Shown: positions 32,491 through 40,741 of the stretch, in pieces
How the letters are laid out: every line of letters begins with the position of its first letter
Numbering within the stretch: position 1 is the stretch's first letter
From: Bacillota bacterium
GTDB taxonomy: Bacteria; Bacillota; Clostridia; Christensenellales; UMGS416
Reading direction: 5' to 3'
Length of the DNA: 42,874 bases
NCBI GenBank assembly: GCA_023410875.1
Contig: JAEYPH010000070.1
Span: 1 to 42,874, forward strand
Position numbers and translations under genes: made by a program
Notes under the pieces: model-generated
The model's input: the letters and a program-made list of their open reading frames with translations, nothing else
What the model was told of the DNA's origin: nothing
Databases searched by the model: none

Positions 32491-33382
32491 TCCAGCTTTG
32501 GGGCACCATGGCCAGCAGCCGCTCGCCGGCGGGCCGGATCGTGACCGGCGGGCGCAGGATCAGCTCGCCATCGCTCTCGCAGAACTGGTCCGCGTCGGCC
32601 TCCAGAGTCACGGTCCGCGCCGTCATATATTCGCACTCGCGCACTTGGGTCAAGTGCTTCCCCACAATATACTTGGACAGCAGCAGGGGCACTTTTGGTT
32701 TCCAAACTTTTCGAATCAAAACCAAATGCAGCTTGCCATCCTGCAGGCGGGCCGGAGGCGCCACATCGATGCCGCCGCCGTAGTAGCGGCCATTGCTGGC
32801 CGTGAGCACGGTGATCTGCCGTTCCAGCACCCGGCCATCCACGGTCAGGCGGATGCGGGGGAACCGAAAGCCGACCAGCGTGAGAAACAGCGCAGCGATA
32901 TAGGCGGGCATACCCCGCAGCACCTTTTTGGTCCTGCGCGCCCAGCCGTCCAGCGCCGTGTCCAGCCCCAGGCCGAACACGTTGACGAAATACTGCTCGT
33001 TGGCCTGCCACAAGTCCAGGCGTTGCTCCTGGCCGTCGTGCAGCGCATCGAAAGCATCCAGCACATCCTGAGGCAGGCCCAGGTTGCGGGTGAAGTCGTT
33101 GCCGGTGCCGCCGGGCAGAAAGCCCAGTGCCACGTCTCCCAGCCGGCCCACGGCAGCCAGGCCGTTGACGGCCTCGGAAATGGTGCCGTCGCCGCCCAGC
33201 GTAAAGATGCGCCGATGCCCTCTGGCCACGGCCTCGGCGATCAGCTTGGGCGTGTGGCCGTGGTACTCACTAAAGCCCACCTCCGCCTGTAGCCCCCGGG
33301 CATCCAGATGGGCCTGCAGCCGCTTGAGCGATTCGCGGGCGCGACCGCCGCCGGCGGTGGGATTGCACAGAATGTAAAACAT
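32468..33382 (-). CDS. diacylglycerol/lipid kinase (YegS/DgkB family)
   Basis: A 304-residue lipid kinase that phosphorylates diacylglycerol or a related lipid at the membrane with ATP. The N-terminal nucleotide site shows FYILCNPTAGGGRA, then FTLGGDGTISEAVNGL (the GGDGT motif, about residue 66) and GFLPGGTGNDFTRNLGLP. The C-terminal beta domain includes GGIDVAPPARLQDGKLHLVL and ADADQFCESDGE. The start at 33382 follows GGGGAG; an upstream extension of 27 codons is not family-like. It leads the operon with DUF5711 and cvpA. In Gram-positives such kinases recycle diacylglycerol from lipoteichoic acid synthesis. Confidence 0.93.
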   Translation of the reverse strand: MFYILCNPTAGGGRARESLKRLQAHLDARGLQAEVGFSEYHGHTPKLIAEAVARGHRRIFTLGGDGTISEAVNGLAAVGRLGDVALGFLPGGTGNDFTRNLGLPQDVLDAFDALHDGQEQRLDLWQANEQYFVNVFGLGLDTALDGWARRTKKVLRGMPAYIAALFLTLVGFRFPRIRLTVDGRVLERQITVLTASNGRYYGGGIDVAPPARLQDGKLHLVLIRKVWKPKVPLLLSKYIVGKHLTQVRECEYMTARTVTLEADADQFCESDGELILRPPVTIRPAGERLLAMVPQSWNAQPEVG

Positions 33383-33445
33383 AGAACTCCCCGGTGCGCC
33401 GCGGGCGACTCCCCGCCACGGCGATGACATAGATACAGATAGAAC

Positions 33446-33454
33446 ATTATAACA
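33446..33454 (-). promoter_or_regulatory. extended -10 promoter of the dgk operon
   Basis: TGTTATAAT on the minus strand, start near 33439, leader about 57 nt. The -35 is weak. Confidence 0.55.
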
Positions 33455-33525
33455 TGTTTGCACAAGGTTTTTGTATTGGAGTGGTAAACAATAAGATGAT
33501 GTTAATGATTATCGCTTAGGTTAAA

Positions 33526-33704
33526 GAGACAGCCCCGGTTGCCGCATGGAGCCCTCTCCCCAGACCCCTCCCCCGTCACCGTGGGAGGGGTATAATGAAC
33601 AGATTGCCGCATTGTTCCAATGCGGCAAGAGGATACGGCAAGGGCAAGCCCTTGCCCTACAGAGAAGACGCCGGCCGGCGAGGGCGGCCGTATGCAATAC
33701 GGCC
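33526..33704. repeat. mosaic of hairpins and GAGACAGCCCC (copy 3)
   Basis: In order: GAGACAGCCCC at 33526-33536 (reverse of GGGGCTGTCTC); CCCCTCCC/GGGAGGGG at 33565-33590; TTGCCGCATTG-TTC-CAATGCGGCAA at 33604-33628; GGGCAAG-CC-CTTGCCC at 33642-33657; GGCCGTAT-GCA-ATACGGCC at 33686-33704. All stems are perfect. With Rep1 copy C this fills most of the 522-nt gap 33383-33904. No gene is seen in it. Confidence 0.75.
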
Positions 33705-33762
33705 CTACGATCCGGCATAGAACAGGCTGCGGACGTAGACCGATCGCATTTCACCTAATCAA

Positions 33763-33890
33763 TTAAAGATGGGTCCGAAGGTTTCCAAAGGGCGATAGGA
33801 AAGCCCTTTGGTCCTCGCAGGCAATGCGCTTGCGCATTGCCGGTCGTCGCCTTTGGCGACGAGCATCGCGCCAAAAGGCGCGAAATCCAA
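33763..33890 (+). repeat. Rep1 dispersed palindromic repeat, copy C (expanded)
   Basis: TTAAAGATGGGTCCGAAGG, TTTCCAAAGGGCG, then CCCTTTGGTC, and at the far end GCGCCAAAAGGCGCGAAATCC. Compared with copies A and B it carries about 50 bp more, made of two extra palindromes: GCAATGCGC-TT-GCGCATTGC and CGTCGCC-TTT-GGCGACG. CCAAAGGGC/GCCCTTTGG is a perfect 9-bp stem. It lies 14 nt past the amidase stop codon. Confidence 0.8.
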
Positions 33891-33904
33891 CCGCTACAAC
33901 AGGT

Positions 33905-35347
33905 TTATTTGCCGAAATAATCCAAGAACCCCTGAACCAATCCATCCACAATCTTGTTCTGATAGGCGTCGGTGGCCAGCAGGCGGTCCTCGGCGGGGTT
34001 GGTCATATACCCCATCTCGATGAGCGCCGCGGGCATGGCGCAGCCGCTCAGCAGGATGCGCAGATCGTCGCGCTCGCCCACGCCTTTGTCCGCGGCGCCG
34101 GTGGCGGCAATGCAGGCATCCTGCAGCGCGCGGGCCAGATCGTGGCTGCGCTCATAGACGTCGCCGCGCTGCCGCGATACCCGGGTGGACACGATCATGT
34201 GCAGGCCGTGCAGGTTGGGGTTGGCGTTGCCGTCGGCGTGGATCAGCAGCACCGCGTCCACCTGTTCGCGGTTGAGCTCCCTGGTGCGGCTGGAGTTGCC
34301 CACACGCACATCGTTGCTGGTGCGGCTGAGCAGTACCCGCGCGCCCTGCGCCTGCAGCGCGTCCCGAACCTTAAGCGCCACGGTCAGGTTCAGCTCGTAT
34401 TCATACAGGCCGGTCACGCGGCCTCGGGTGCCCACGCTGACGTCCCAGAAGCGCTCCTCGTTGTCCGGCGTGATGGCCCGGTCAAAATTGCGGTTCTGAT
34501 GGCCGGGGTTCAGGCCGATGTAGCGGCCCTCCAGCGGCAGCCGCTGCCGGGGTATGGCGTTGTCGGCGTATTTCTGCCACGTGCCCAGCAGGCTTTCGCG
34601 AGTGGCAGCGTCCACACTGCCGGTGGGCTTCAGGCCCACCCAGCGCTGATACAGGCTGAGGTGGTAGCTGTCCGCCGCCTGCCAGCCGCTGTGGGCCTCC
34701 TCATCAGAAAAACCCCAACGCTTGAGCAGGCGCTGCAGCGCCGGGGCTGCAGAACCGGTCAGGTCGTCATGGAGGAAATCCGCGGGCATCAGGCTGTAGA
34801 CGGTCTGCGGCTGAGTCTTGGGCTGCACCTGCGCGTTGCGCCCCCGCTGGGCCGCTTGGGCCTGCGGTTGAGGGTCCCTGTTTCGCAGTGCAAAGGCATC
34901 CTCCTGCGTGGGCTGCGGCGCGGCAGGCGCCAGCACAGTGGCGGCAGGCGTCGGCATGGCAGTGTGCGTTTTCGAGACGCTGGGCGTTGGCGTTACCCGT
35001 GGCATCGTGGGCGCCGGCTCTGTAACAACGGGCGCCGGCGTGGGTGTAGCAACGGCCTGCTCAATGGCGGTGGGCAGCGGCGCCAGCGTGGCGGCCTGCG
35101 CCGTGACGCTGGGCGTGAGCGCCGGCGTGGGTGAGGCGGACAACAGCGGCAGCGGCGCTGCCTTGGCCGCGGGCGCGGCGCTCTGTATGGGCGCCATCCG
35201 CGCCGCGGGGACCGCTGCCTGGGCCAGGTTCAGGGTGTCCAGCGCGGCGGCGACCACGATGACCACGGCCAGCGTGACCAGCGCCAGCGCCGTGCTGCGC
35301 CGGCTGGCCCTAAGGCGCCTTTGCTTTGTCCTTTGCACCCTGCTCAT
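33905..35347 (-). CDS. N-acetylmuramoyl-L-alanine amidase with peptidoglycan-binding domain
   Basis: A 480-residue cell-wall hydrolase that cuts the bond between muramic acid and the stem peptide. A basic N-terminus and one membrane helix or signal anchor (about 18-40) are followed by a low-complexity Ala/Pro/Thr linker (45-185), a putative PG_binding_1 domain (about 200-265) and Amidase_3 (about 275-480). Zinc and catalytic residues are present in YIGLNPGHQN (His), YEYELNLTVAL (Glu), VLLIHADGNAN (His) and PAALIEMGYMTNPAED (catalytic Glu). The start is uncertain: 35347 or 35356, both inside the end of the Gx transporter gene, with GGAGG just upstream. It is the last gene of the NusG-II/Gx unit. 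Confidence 0.92.
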   Translation of the reverse strand: MSRVQRTKQRRLRASRRSTALALVTLAVVIVVAAALDTLNLAQAAVPAARMAPIQSAAPAAKAAPLPLLSASPTPALTPSVTAQAATLAPLPTAIEQAVATPTPAPVVTEPAPTMPRVTPTPSVSKTHTAMPTPAATVLAPAAPQPTQEDAFALRNRDPQPQAQAAQRGRNAQVQPKTQPQTVYSLMPADFLHDDLTGSAAPALQRLLKRWGFSDEEAHSGWQAADSYHLSLYQRWVGLKPTGSVDAATRESLLGTWQKYADNAIPRQRLPLEGRYIGLNPGHQNRNFDRAITPDNEERFWDVSVGTRGRVTGLYEYELNLTVALKVRDALQAQGARVLLSRTSNDVRVGNSSRTRELNREQVDAVLLIHADGNANPNLHGLHMIVSTRVSRQRGDVYERSHDLARALQDACIAATGAADKGVGERDDLRILLSGCAMPAALIEMGYMTNPAEDRLLATDAYQNKIVDGLVQGFLDYFGK

Positions 35348-35882
35348 AATACGCATTGCCTCCAAGGATGCCGGCGGCTACGATTCTTCGCAGCAATGGG
35401 ATGGCGGCGGCGGCTGTCAGCGTGCCGGTGGCCAGCCCGGAGAATAGAAGGATGGGCAGGTAAGCTGCCACCGACACATCTCCCAGCACGATGGCGGCAC
35501 AAATAATTTGCCCGATGTTGTGGGCAGCCGCGCCAGCCATACTGATGCCATATACGCTAAATACCCGGCCATAGCCATTGCGAAACAATGCCATTGTGCC
35601 CAGCGCCAGCAGCGAACCGGTGATGGAGAAGAAAAAACCCGTGGGCCCGCCGCCCATGAGCGCGCCCAGCACGCACCGGGCGGCCACCACGGCAGCCGTG
35701 GTGCGCAGGTCCAGAAAAAAAAGCGCGAACAGCGTGACGATGTTGGCCAGCCCCAGCTTGACGCCGGGCAGCGGCACCACCGCCTGCAGCGGGAAGAAGC
35801 GTTCCAGCAAATTGAGCACGGCGGCCACGGCGGTCAGCATGGCGGCCAGCGCCAGTTTTCGGCTCAGGTTCTTGCGGTTCAA
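35310..35882 (-). CDS. Gx transporter family protein (HepS component I-like)
   Basis: A 190-residue membrane protein with five to six hydrophobic segments. The family, annotated either as Gx transporter or as heptaprenyl diphosphate synthase component I, resembles the small-molecule-binding S subunits of ECF importers. Hallmarks are MLTAVAAVLNLLERFFP, PGVKLGLANIVTLFALFFL and GGGPTGFFFSITGSLLAL. It overlaps the NusG-II gene by 4 nt (ATGA). Such pairs accompany flavin- or quinone-based electron-transfer genes in Firmicutes; none of the usual partners (ApbE, prenyltransferase) is in this window. Confidence 0.88.
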   Translation of the reverse strand: MNRKNLSRKLALAAMLTAVAAVLNLLERFFPLQAVVPLPGVKLGLANIVTLFALFFLDLRTTAAVVAARCVLGALMGGGPTGFFFSITGSLLALGTMALFRNGYGRVFSVYGISMAGAAAHNIGQIICAAIVLGDVSVAAYLPILLFSGLATGTLTAAAAIPLLRRIVAAGILGGNAYYEQGAKDKAKAP

Positions 35883-36262
35883 TGCACGATGACGTCCTCG
35901 CCGTCGCCGCTTTCAGCGCCGACAATTTTCACATAGGTGCGGTTGGGCAGGCAGGCCGACAGCTGCCCCGGGCGGGAAAGCCACCCGGTATGCACGCAGG
36001 TCTTGTCCGGGCAATCGCTATGTTCATAGCGGATGCGCCCGCGCTGCGCCAGCAGCGTGTTTTGCGCCGGTCCATCCAGCACGACGCGCTGGTCGCCGTT
36101 CACCCGGTCCAAGGGGATGCTCTGTATCAAGTGGCCATCCTGATACACCTGCGCCTGCAGCGGGCCTGCAGCGGTCTTGGAGCCTATGCCAAAATACAGG
36201 CCGCCTGCGCCCAAGGCCAAGATGGCCAGCAATATGAACAGGTCTCCGATCTTTGGTTTCAT
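35879..36262 (-). CDS. NusG domain II-containing protein
   Basis: A 127-residue membrane-anchored protein. One N-terminal helix (about 8-27) is followed by an outer-face NusG domain II with the diagnostic SDCPDKTCVHTGWLSRPGQ then LSACLPN (Cys at about 84, 89 and 104). The domain is unrelated to transcription in this setting; such proteins sit with Gx transporters and flavin-transfer genes. It is first in an operon with the Gx transporter and the amidase. AAGGTGAC precedes the ATG. A TATAAT at 36271-36276 is too close to the start to give a leader with that site. Confidence 0.88.
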   Translation of the reverse strand: MKPKIGDLFILLAILALGAGGLYFGIGSKTAAGPLQAQVYQDGHLIQSIPLDRVNGDQRVVLDGPAQNTLLAQRGRIRYEHSDCPDKTCVHTGWLSRPGQLSACLPNRTYVKIVGAESGDGEDVIVH

Positions 36263-36344
36263 GTCACCTTATTATACACAATGCGCTTCCTTTTGCACAT
36301 TTGACAGCGAATAAGGAATTTTTGTAAAAATGTGCTGCCGGCTC

Positions 36345-37148
36345 TTATTTGAAAATCTGCTTCCGATACCGATAAACATCCCCGCCCAGGGCGCTGGTAT
36401 AGTGGAACATCTCCCATCCCCGCTGTGTCATCTCCGCGTCGGGTTCGCGCTTGCGGCTGTCCTCACCGGGGCAATCCAGCAGCCAGCCGCCGGGCTTTGC
36501 CACCCGGGTCAGCTCGGCGATCTCGGCGTCGTAGTCGTCGCCCACGACATGGCCGGACACTACGATGTCGAAGGTATCGTCGGGATAAGCCAGGCTGTGG
36601 GCCATGCCGTCCACAACCCGAATATTTTTGATGCCCTCGCGGGCGATCCTGTCGCGCAGGTATTCCCGCAGAGTATCCACGGGCTCGCTGGCGTACACGT
36701 GCCGGGCCCGCCGGGCTGCGGCGAAGGCCAGCCGGCCGGAGCCGCTGCCCACGTCCAGCACGACCTTGCCGGCAAAGTCTACCAGCTCATAAAGGCGCTC
36801 CTCGTTCCACGCGTAAATGAAGTCGCAGCAGGTGTCCATGATCCGCGGCCGCGTATAGGTCACGAAATCCTCGGCAGCCGCCAGGGCGAAGACCTCCGCC
36901 CGGCGGACCTCCTCGGCGCTCAGGTTCTCTGGCGCCGCCGCCGCAATCTCCTCCACAAAGGCCGCGCATTCCGGGCAACGGTGCGTGAAGTACCACTTGA
37001 CCGCCGGGTTGTGGCGCAGGGCGACCCCCATGTTGTCGCGCCACTGCTGCCAGTTGCGGCGGGCGCATAGCAGCCGGATCTGAAAACGCTCCATGAGCAG
37101 AAAGCTGTTGAAGGGAAACTCCTCCACGTTGATCCAGTTCAGAGCCAT
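36345..37148 (-). CDS. SAM-dependent class I methyltransferase
   Basis: A 267-residue protein. The first 115 residues form a helical domain with a CPEC pair (THRCPECAAFVEE) and a late CCDF. The methyltransferase core follows, with motif I VVLDVGSGSGRLAFAAA, acidic motif II YASEPVD, VVDGMAHSLAYPDDTFDIVV and the post-motif GGWLLDCPGEDS. The target is unknown; the core resembles the UbiE/Methyltransf_11 type acting on small molecules. AGGAGG precedes the ATG. It is divergent from the GH43 gene. Its end lies 82 nt from the NusG-II start. Confidence 0.88.
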   Translation of the reverse strand: MALNWINVEEFPFNSFLLMERFQIRLLCARRNWQQWRDNMGVALRHNPAVKWYFTHRCPECAAFVEEIAAAAPENLSAEEVRRAEVFALAAAEDFVTYTRPRIMDTCCDFIYAWNEERLYELVDFAGKVVLDVGSGSGRLAFAAARRARHVYASEPVDTLREYLRDRIAREGIKNIRVVDGMAHSLAYPDDTFDIVVSGHVVGDDYDAEIAELTRVAKPGGWLLDCPGEDSRKREPDAEMTQRGWEMFHYTSALGGDVYRYRKQIFK

Positions 37149-37323
37149 TATGACCTCCTGTGAGCATGTGGGATTCTTCTATCCTAAGAGCGGGAGGGCC
37201 TGTTCACAAGTTACTTTTCGCTTTTAGCAAATCTGCCCGGCCTGCCTTGCAAAAGGCAGGACAAAGCCATGCGCTTATGCTAATCTATAGACACAGCCGC
37301 AAACGGCACGCAAGGAGAATGGT

Positions 37324-38754
37324 ATGCAGGCTTACAACCCCTATCTGCCCAGCTATGAATACACCCCCGACGGCGAGCCCCATGTGTTCGACGGACGGCT
37401 GTACGTATACGGCTCCCACGACAAATTCGGCGGTCAGCGCTTCTGCGAGAACGACTATGTGTGCTGGTCCGCGCCGGTGGACGATCTGGCCGATTGGCGC
37501 CGCGAGGGTGTGATCTACCGCAAGACCTGGGACCCGATGAATGCCGACGGCAGCAGCTGCCTGTACGCGCCGGACGTGCAGCGGGGGCCTGACGGGCGGT
37601 TCTACCTCTACTACGCGCTGGACAAGCTGGGCATCATGTCTGTCGCGGTCTGCGATTCGCCGGCCGGCGCCTTCGCCTATTATGGCTGCGTGCGCCATGC
37701 CGACGGGCAGCCCGTGGGAGCCAAACCCGGTGACATCTTCCAGTTCGACCCCGGCATCTTCATGGACGACGACGGCAGGGTGTATCTGTATTCCGGCTTC
37801 GCGCCCCGGGCGGGTTGGATAGACCCGCAGACCTTCGGCGGTAGGCGGATCGACGGCGCCTGGTGCATGGAGCTGGAGCCGGACATGCTGACGGTGAAGG
37901 CCGGCCCCAAGCTCGTGATTCCGGGGCCGGAACTGGCTCAAGGCGTTGGGTTCGACAGCCACGCCTTCTTCGAGGCCAGCTCTCTGCGTAAGATCGGAGG
38001 CAGGTACTACCTCATCTATTCCTCCATCAACTCCCATGAGCTGTGCTACGCCACCGGCGAGCAGCCCGACGGCCCGTTTGTCTATGGCGGTACGCTGATC
38101 AGCAACGGCGACGTGTTCCTGGACGGCAGAACAGTGGAGCAGGCTGTGGGCTATATGGGCAACAACCACGGAAGCCTGGTGCAGGTGGGCGGGCAATGGT
38201 ACGTATTCTACCACCGGCAGACCAACCGCCATGGCTTCTCCCGCCAGGGGTGCGCGGAGCCCATTGTAATAGACGCCGAGGGCCGTATCCGCCAAGTGGA
38301 GATGACCAGCTGCGGCCTCAACGGCGGCCCGCTGGCAGGCCATGGGCGCTATGAAGCCCACATCGCGTGCAACCTGCACTACAAGGGCACCGCCGGTTTC
38401 TATGGCGGCACAGACTACAGCGAGCACCCCTACCTGACCCAGACCGGAGAGGACCGGGAGGATTGCCCCGACCAGTACATCGCCAACATGCGCCACGGCG
38501 CGGTGGCGGGCTTTAAATACTTCGACCTCCGCGGCACAACGGGCATCTCGGTGGAAGCGCGCGGCACAGCCCAGGGAACCATGACCGTGCTCAGCAGCCC
38601 GGCCGGGGATGTGCTGTCCCGCATACCGATCTGCGCTGGGGAGAAATATGGCGTTTTCGGCGCCGGCCTTGATAGCCCCGACGGGGTATCCGCCCTGTTC
38701 TTCCTCTATGAGGGCGAAGGGGCGCTGGACTTCCGGGCGTTCACCTTGCATTGA
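37324..38754 (+). CDS. glycoside hydrolase family 43 enzyme
   Basis: A 476-residue five-bladed beta-propeller glycosidase, probably an arabinofuranosidase- or xylosidase-type enzyme. The N-terminal blade reads DGEPHVFDGRLYVYGSHD with the candidate catalytic base Asp. SCLYAPDVQRGPDGRFYLYY and FDPGIFMDDDGRVYLYSG hold the central Asp. FFEASSLRKIGGRYYLIYSS holds the catalytic Glu. The last 130 residues form a beta-rich accessory domain. There is no signal peptide, so it acts on imported oligosaccharides in the cytosol. AAGGAG precedes the ATG. It stands alone without a transporter. Confidence 0.92.
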   Translation: MQAYNPYLPSYEYTPDGEPHVFDGRLYVYGSHDKFGGQRFCENDYVCWSAPVDDLADWRREGVIYRKTWDPMNADGSSCLYAPDVQRGPDGRFYLYYALDKLGIMSVAVCDSPAGAFAYYGCVRHADGQPVGAKPGDIFQFDPGIFMDDDGRVYLYSGFAPRAGWIDPQTFGGRRIDGAWCMELEPDMLTVKAGPKLVIPGPELAQGVGFDSHAFFEASSLRKIGGRYYLIYSSINSHELCYATGEQPDGPFVYGGTLISNGDVFLDGRTVEQAVGYMGNNHGSLVQVGGQWYVFYHRQTNRHGFSRQGCAEPIVIDAEGRIRQVEMTSCGLNGGPLAGHGRYEAHIACNLHYKGTAGFYGGTDYSEHPYLTQTGEDREDCPDQYIANMRHGAVAGFKYFDLRGTTGISVEARGTAQGTMTVLSSPAGDVLSRIPICAGEKYGVFGAGLDSPDGVSALFFLYEGEGALDFRAFTLH

Positions 38755-38785
38755 AGCAGATTGATACAGAATCAAGGAGGGCACC

Positions 38786-39289
38786 ATGTCAGACGTGATT
38801 CGTTTGCTGGAAGAGCGGCTGGAGCAGCACGGTTTGCACTTCACGAAAAAGCCCATCCTGATCGGCGGCATGGCCATGGAGTACTACGGCATGCGCAAGT
38901 CCGGCGCGGACATCGATCTGGTGATCTGCGACGAGGATTATCAGGCGCTGGCCCAACAATACCCAGACAGCCGCAAGGACATCTGGGGCGATCTGGGCGT
39001 CGTCATCGGCCCCTTTGAGATCTGGCGGTGCATCGCGCTGCTGGATTATGACTTCTACGCCAAGGACGCCATCGACGAGGGCATCGCGCTGGTGCTCTCG
39101 CTGGACCGGCTGCTGCTGACCCGCGTGCTGGCCAGGAGCGTCCCCAAGTACGCCGAAGACCTGCAGCGCATCGAGAACTACTATCACGAGAAGTTCACGA
39201 ACCACGCCTATTGGCAGGAATCCGCGAAGCATATGAAATCCTACCAAACGCTGGGCGGCACGGTATTCGGCGGGAAATACGTGGATTAG
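38786..39289 (+). CDS. nucleotidyltransferase-fold protein
   Basis: A 167-residue protein. The N-terminal ILIGGMAMEYYGMRKSGADI with DLVI following has the nucleotidyltransferase pattern GG-(x)n-R-(x)2-D-D (Asp-x-Asp of ADIDLVI), as in minimal nucleotidyltransferases and AbiEii-like proteins. The rest is helical. In toxin-antitoxin systems such proteins pair with a HEPN or AbiEi partner; none is adjacent. It may instead be a stand-alone housekeeping form that modifies a small molecule or RNA. AAGGAGGG precedes the ATG. It heads a run of four small plus-strand genes. Confidence 0.78.
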   Translation: MSDVIRLLEERLEQHGLHFTKKPILIGGMAMEYYGMRKSGADIDLVICDEDYQALAQQYPDSRKDIWGDLGVVIGPFEIWRCIALLDYDFYAKDAIDEGIALVLSLDRLLLTRVLARSVPKYAEDLQRIENYYHEKFTNHAYWQESAKHMKSYQTLGGTVFGGKYVD

Positions 39290-39327
39290 GGCGGTACACC
39301 TATCAAGGCGAAAGGATGCGAGCGACG

Positions 39328-39984
39328 ATGGCAAGCGCGGTGGACTTTAAGAAAGCGCAGAAGGATCTGTACCAGCCGGGGGCAAAGCCATCCATCGTGG
39401 ACGTGCCGCCGATGGTTTTCCTGCTGGCGGACGGGCACGGCGACCCGAACTTAAGCCCTGCCTATCAGTCCGCCGTGGAGGTGCTGTACGGCCTTTCCTA
39501 CGCGATCAAGATGAGCAAGATGGGCAGCAACCAGCCCGCGGGATATTTCGATTTTGTCGTGCCGCCGCTGGAGGGGCTGTGGAGCGTAGAGGACAGCGCC
39601 TTTACCGGAGGAGGCGCACCCATCGCCGACAAGGGGAAATTCCGCTGGACGATGATGATCCGCCAGCCGGACTTCGTCACGCCGGAGGTGCTGGCAATGG
39701 CAAAGGGTGTCCTCGCGAAAAAGAAGCCGGGCCTGGACCCGGGCATCGTGCGGCTGGAAACGCTGACCGAGGGGCTGTGCGCCCAGGTGCTGCACACCGG
39801 CCCCTATGACGATGAGCCCGCAACGATCGCCGCGCTGGATGCGTTCATCGCCGATTCGGGCCACGCGCCGGATTTCTCGGGCCAGCGCAGGCACCATGAG
39901 ATTTACCTCTCGGACCCGCGCAAGACCGCGCCGGAGAAGCTAAAGACGATCATCCGGCATCCGGTCAGAAGGAGCGCAAGCTGA
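39328..39984 (+). CDS. GyrI-like small-molecule-binding domain protein
   Basis: A 218-residue protein of the GyrI-like/SOUL-type fold (SHS2 repeat). The start pattern MASAVDFKKAQKDLYQPGAK, then IVDVPPMVFLLADGHGDPN, matches the stand-alone GyrI-like proteins that bind or hydrolyse small hydrophobic compounds. LCAQVLHTGPYDDEPATIAA is the typical late signature, and HHEIYLSDPRKTAPEKLKTI the C-terminus. The start is either 39328 or 39316; both have weak upstream AAGG elements. It is followed 17 nt later by the AlkD-like gene. Confidence 0.88.
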   Translation: MASAVDFKKAQKDLYQPGAKPSIVDVPPMVFLLADGHGDPNLSPAYQSAVEVLYGLSYAIKMSKMGSNQPAGYFDFVVPPLEGLWSVEDSAFTGGGAPIADKGKFRWTMMIRQPDFVTPEVLAMAKGVLAKKKPGLDPGIVRLETLTEGLCAQVLHTGPYDDEPATIAALDAFIADSGHAPDFSGQRRHHEIYLSDPRKTAPEKLKTIIRHPVRRSAS

Positions 39985-40001
39985 CGATAGGAGGAATATC
40001 T

Positions 40002-40709
40002 ATGGACGTTCAAACAATTTTATTGGAACTTGAATCACTGGGCAGCGAGCGCACCAAAAAAACATACATACAGAACGGCGCCCATGAGCCCCTTTGGGGC
40101 GTGGCCACCGGCGCGATGAAGCCGATCTTCAAGAGAACCGGCATCGACCAGGCGCTGGCCGAGCAGCTGTACGCAACCGGCAACTACGACGCGATGTACT
40201 TCGCCGGTATCATCGCCGACCCGAAGGCCATGACACAGGCGGACTTTGACCGGTGGATGGACAGCGCTTATTTCTACATGATCTCGGATTTCATCGTGGC
40301 TGTCACGCTGGCGGAAGCGGACATCGCGCAGGCTGTCGCGGACAATTGGATCGCCACCGGCAAGGAACTGTATGTGTCCGCGGGGTACAGCTGCTACTGC
40401 TGGCTGCTGGGCAGCCGCAAGGACGCGGAGTTTGACAAAAGCAAGCTGGCCGCCATGCTGGAAACGGTGGAGAAAACCATCCACGGCAGCCCGGACCGCG
40501 CCAGATACGCGATGAACAACTTCGTGACGACCGTGGGTGTCTCTTTTGTACCGCTGCATGAAGAAGCCCTGTCCGCCGCCCGCGCGATTGGACCGGTGGA
40601 CCTTTACCGGCGCAAGACAAAATTGAGCGTCCCCGTGGCGGCGCAGGAGATCGAGGCGATGGCGGCCAAGGGCAAGCTGGGTTTCAAACGCCGGCATGTG
40701 CGGTGCTGA
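40002..40709 (+). CDS. AlkD-like DNA alkylation repair protein
   Basis: A 235-residue all-helical HEAT-repeat protein of the AlkD superfamily, which removes bulky or positively charged alkylated bases from DNA. The N-terminal SLGSERTKKTYIQNGAHEP and WGVATGAMKPIFKRTGIDQ are family hallmarks. The later W-x-x-SAYFYMISDFIVA helix, the NNFVTTVGVSF segment and a basic C-terminus support DNA binding. Many members lack proven glycosylase activity. AGGAGG precedes the ATG. It sits between the GyrI-like and GNAT genes, a grouping consistent with handling of toxic small molecules (inference). Confidence 0.85.
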   Translation: MDVQTILLELESLGSERTKKTYIQNGAHEPLWGVATGAMKPIFKRTGIDQALAEQLYATGNYDAMYFAGIIADPKAMTQADFDRWMDSAYFYMISDFIVAVTLAEADIAQAVADNWIATGKELYVSAGYSCYCWLLGSRKDAEFDKSKLAAMLETVEKTIHGSPDRARYAMNNFVTTVGVSFVPLHEEALSAARAIGPVDLYRRKTKLSVPVAAQEIEAMAAKGKLGFKRRHVRC

Positions 40710-40741
40710 CACAGGACTTTCTGTGCGAGAGGATCATCGGT

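Noticed and set aside
33591..33596. TATAAT as a plus-strand promoter
   Set aside because: No gene follows on the plus strand for more than 3 kb, and it sits at the edge of a hairpin. Probably chance or part of a repeat.
33526..33890. CRISPR array
   Set aside because: The hairpins differ in sequence and spacing; there is no regular repeat-spacer pattern and no cas gene.
36271..36276. TATAAT as -10 of the NusG-II gene
   Set aside because: The start point would fall about 2 nt before the ATG and remove the AAGGTG ribosome binding site.
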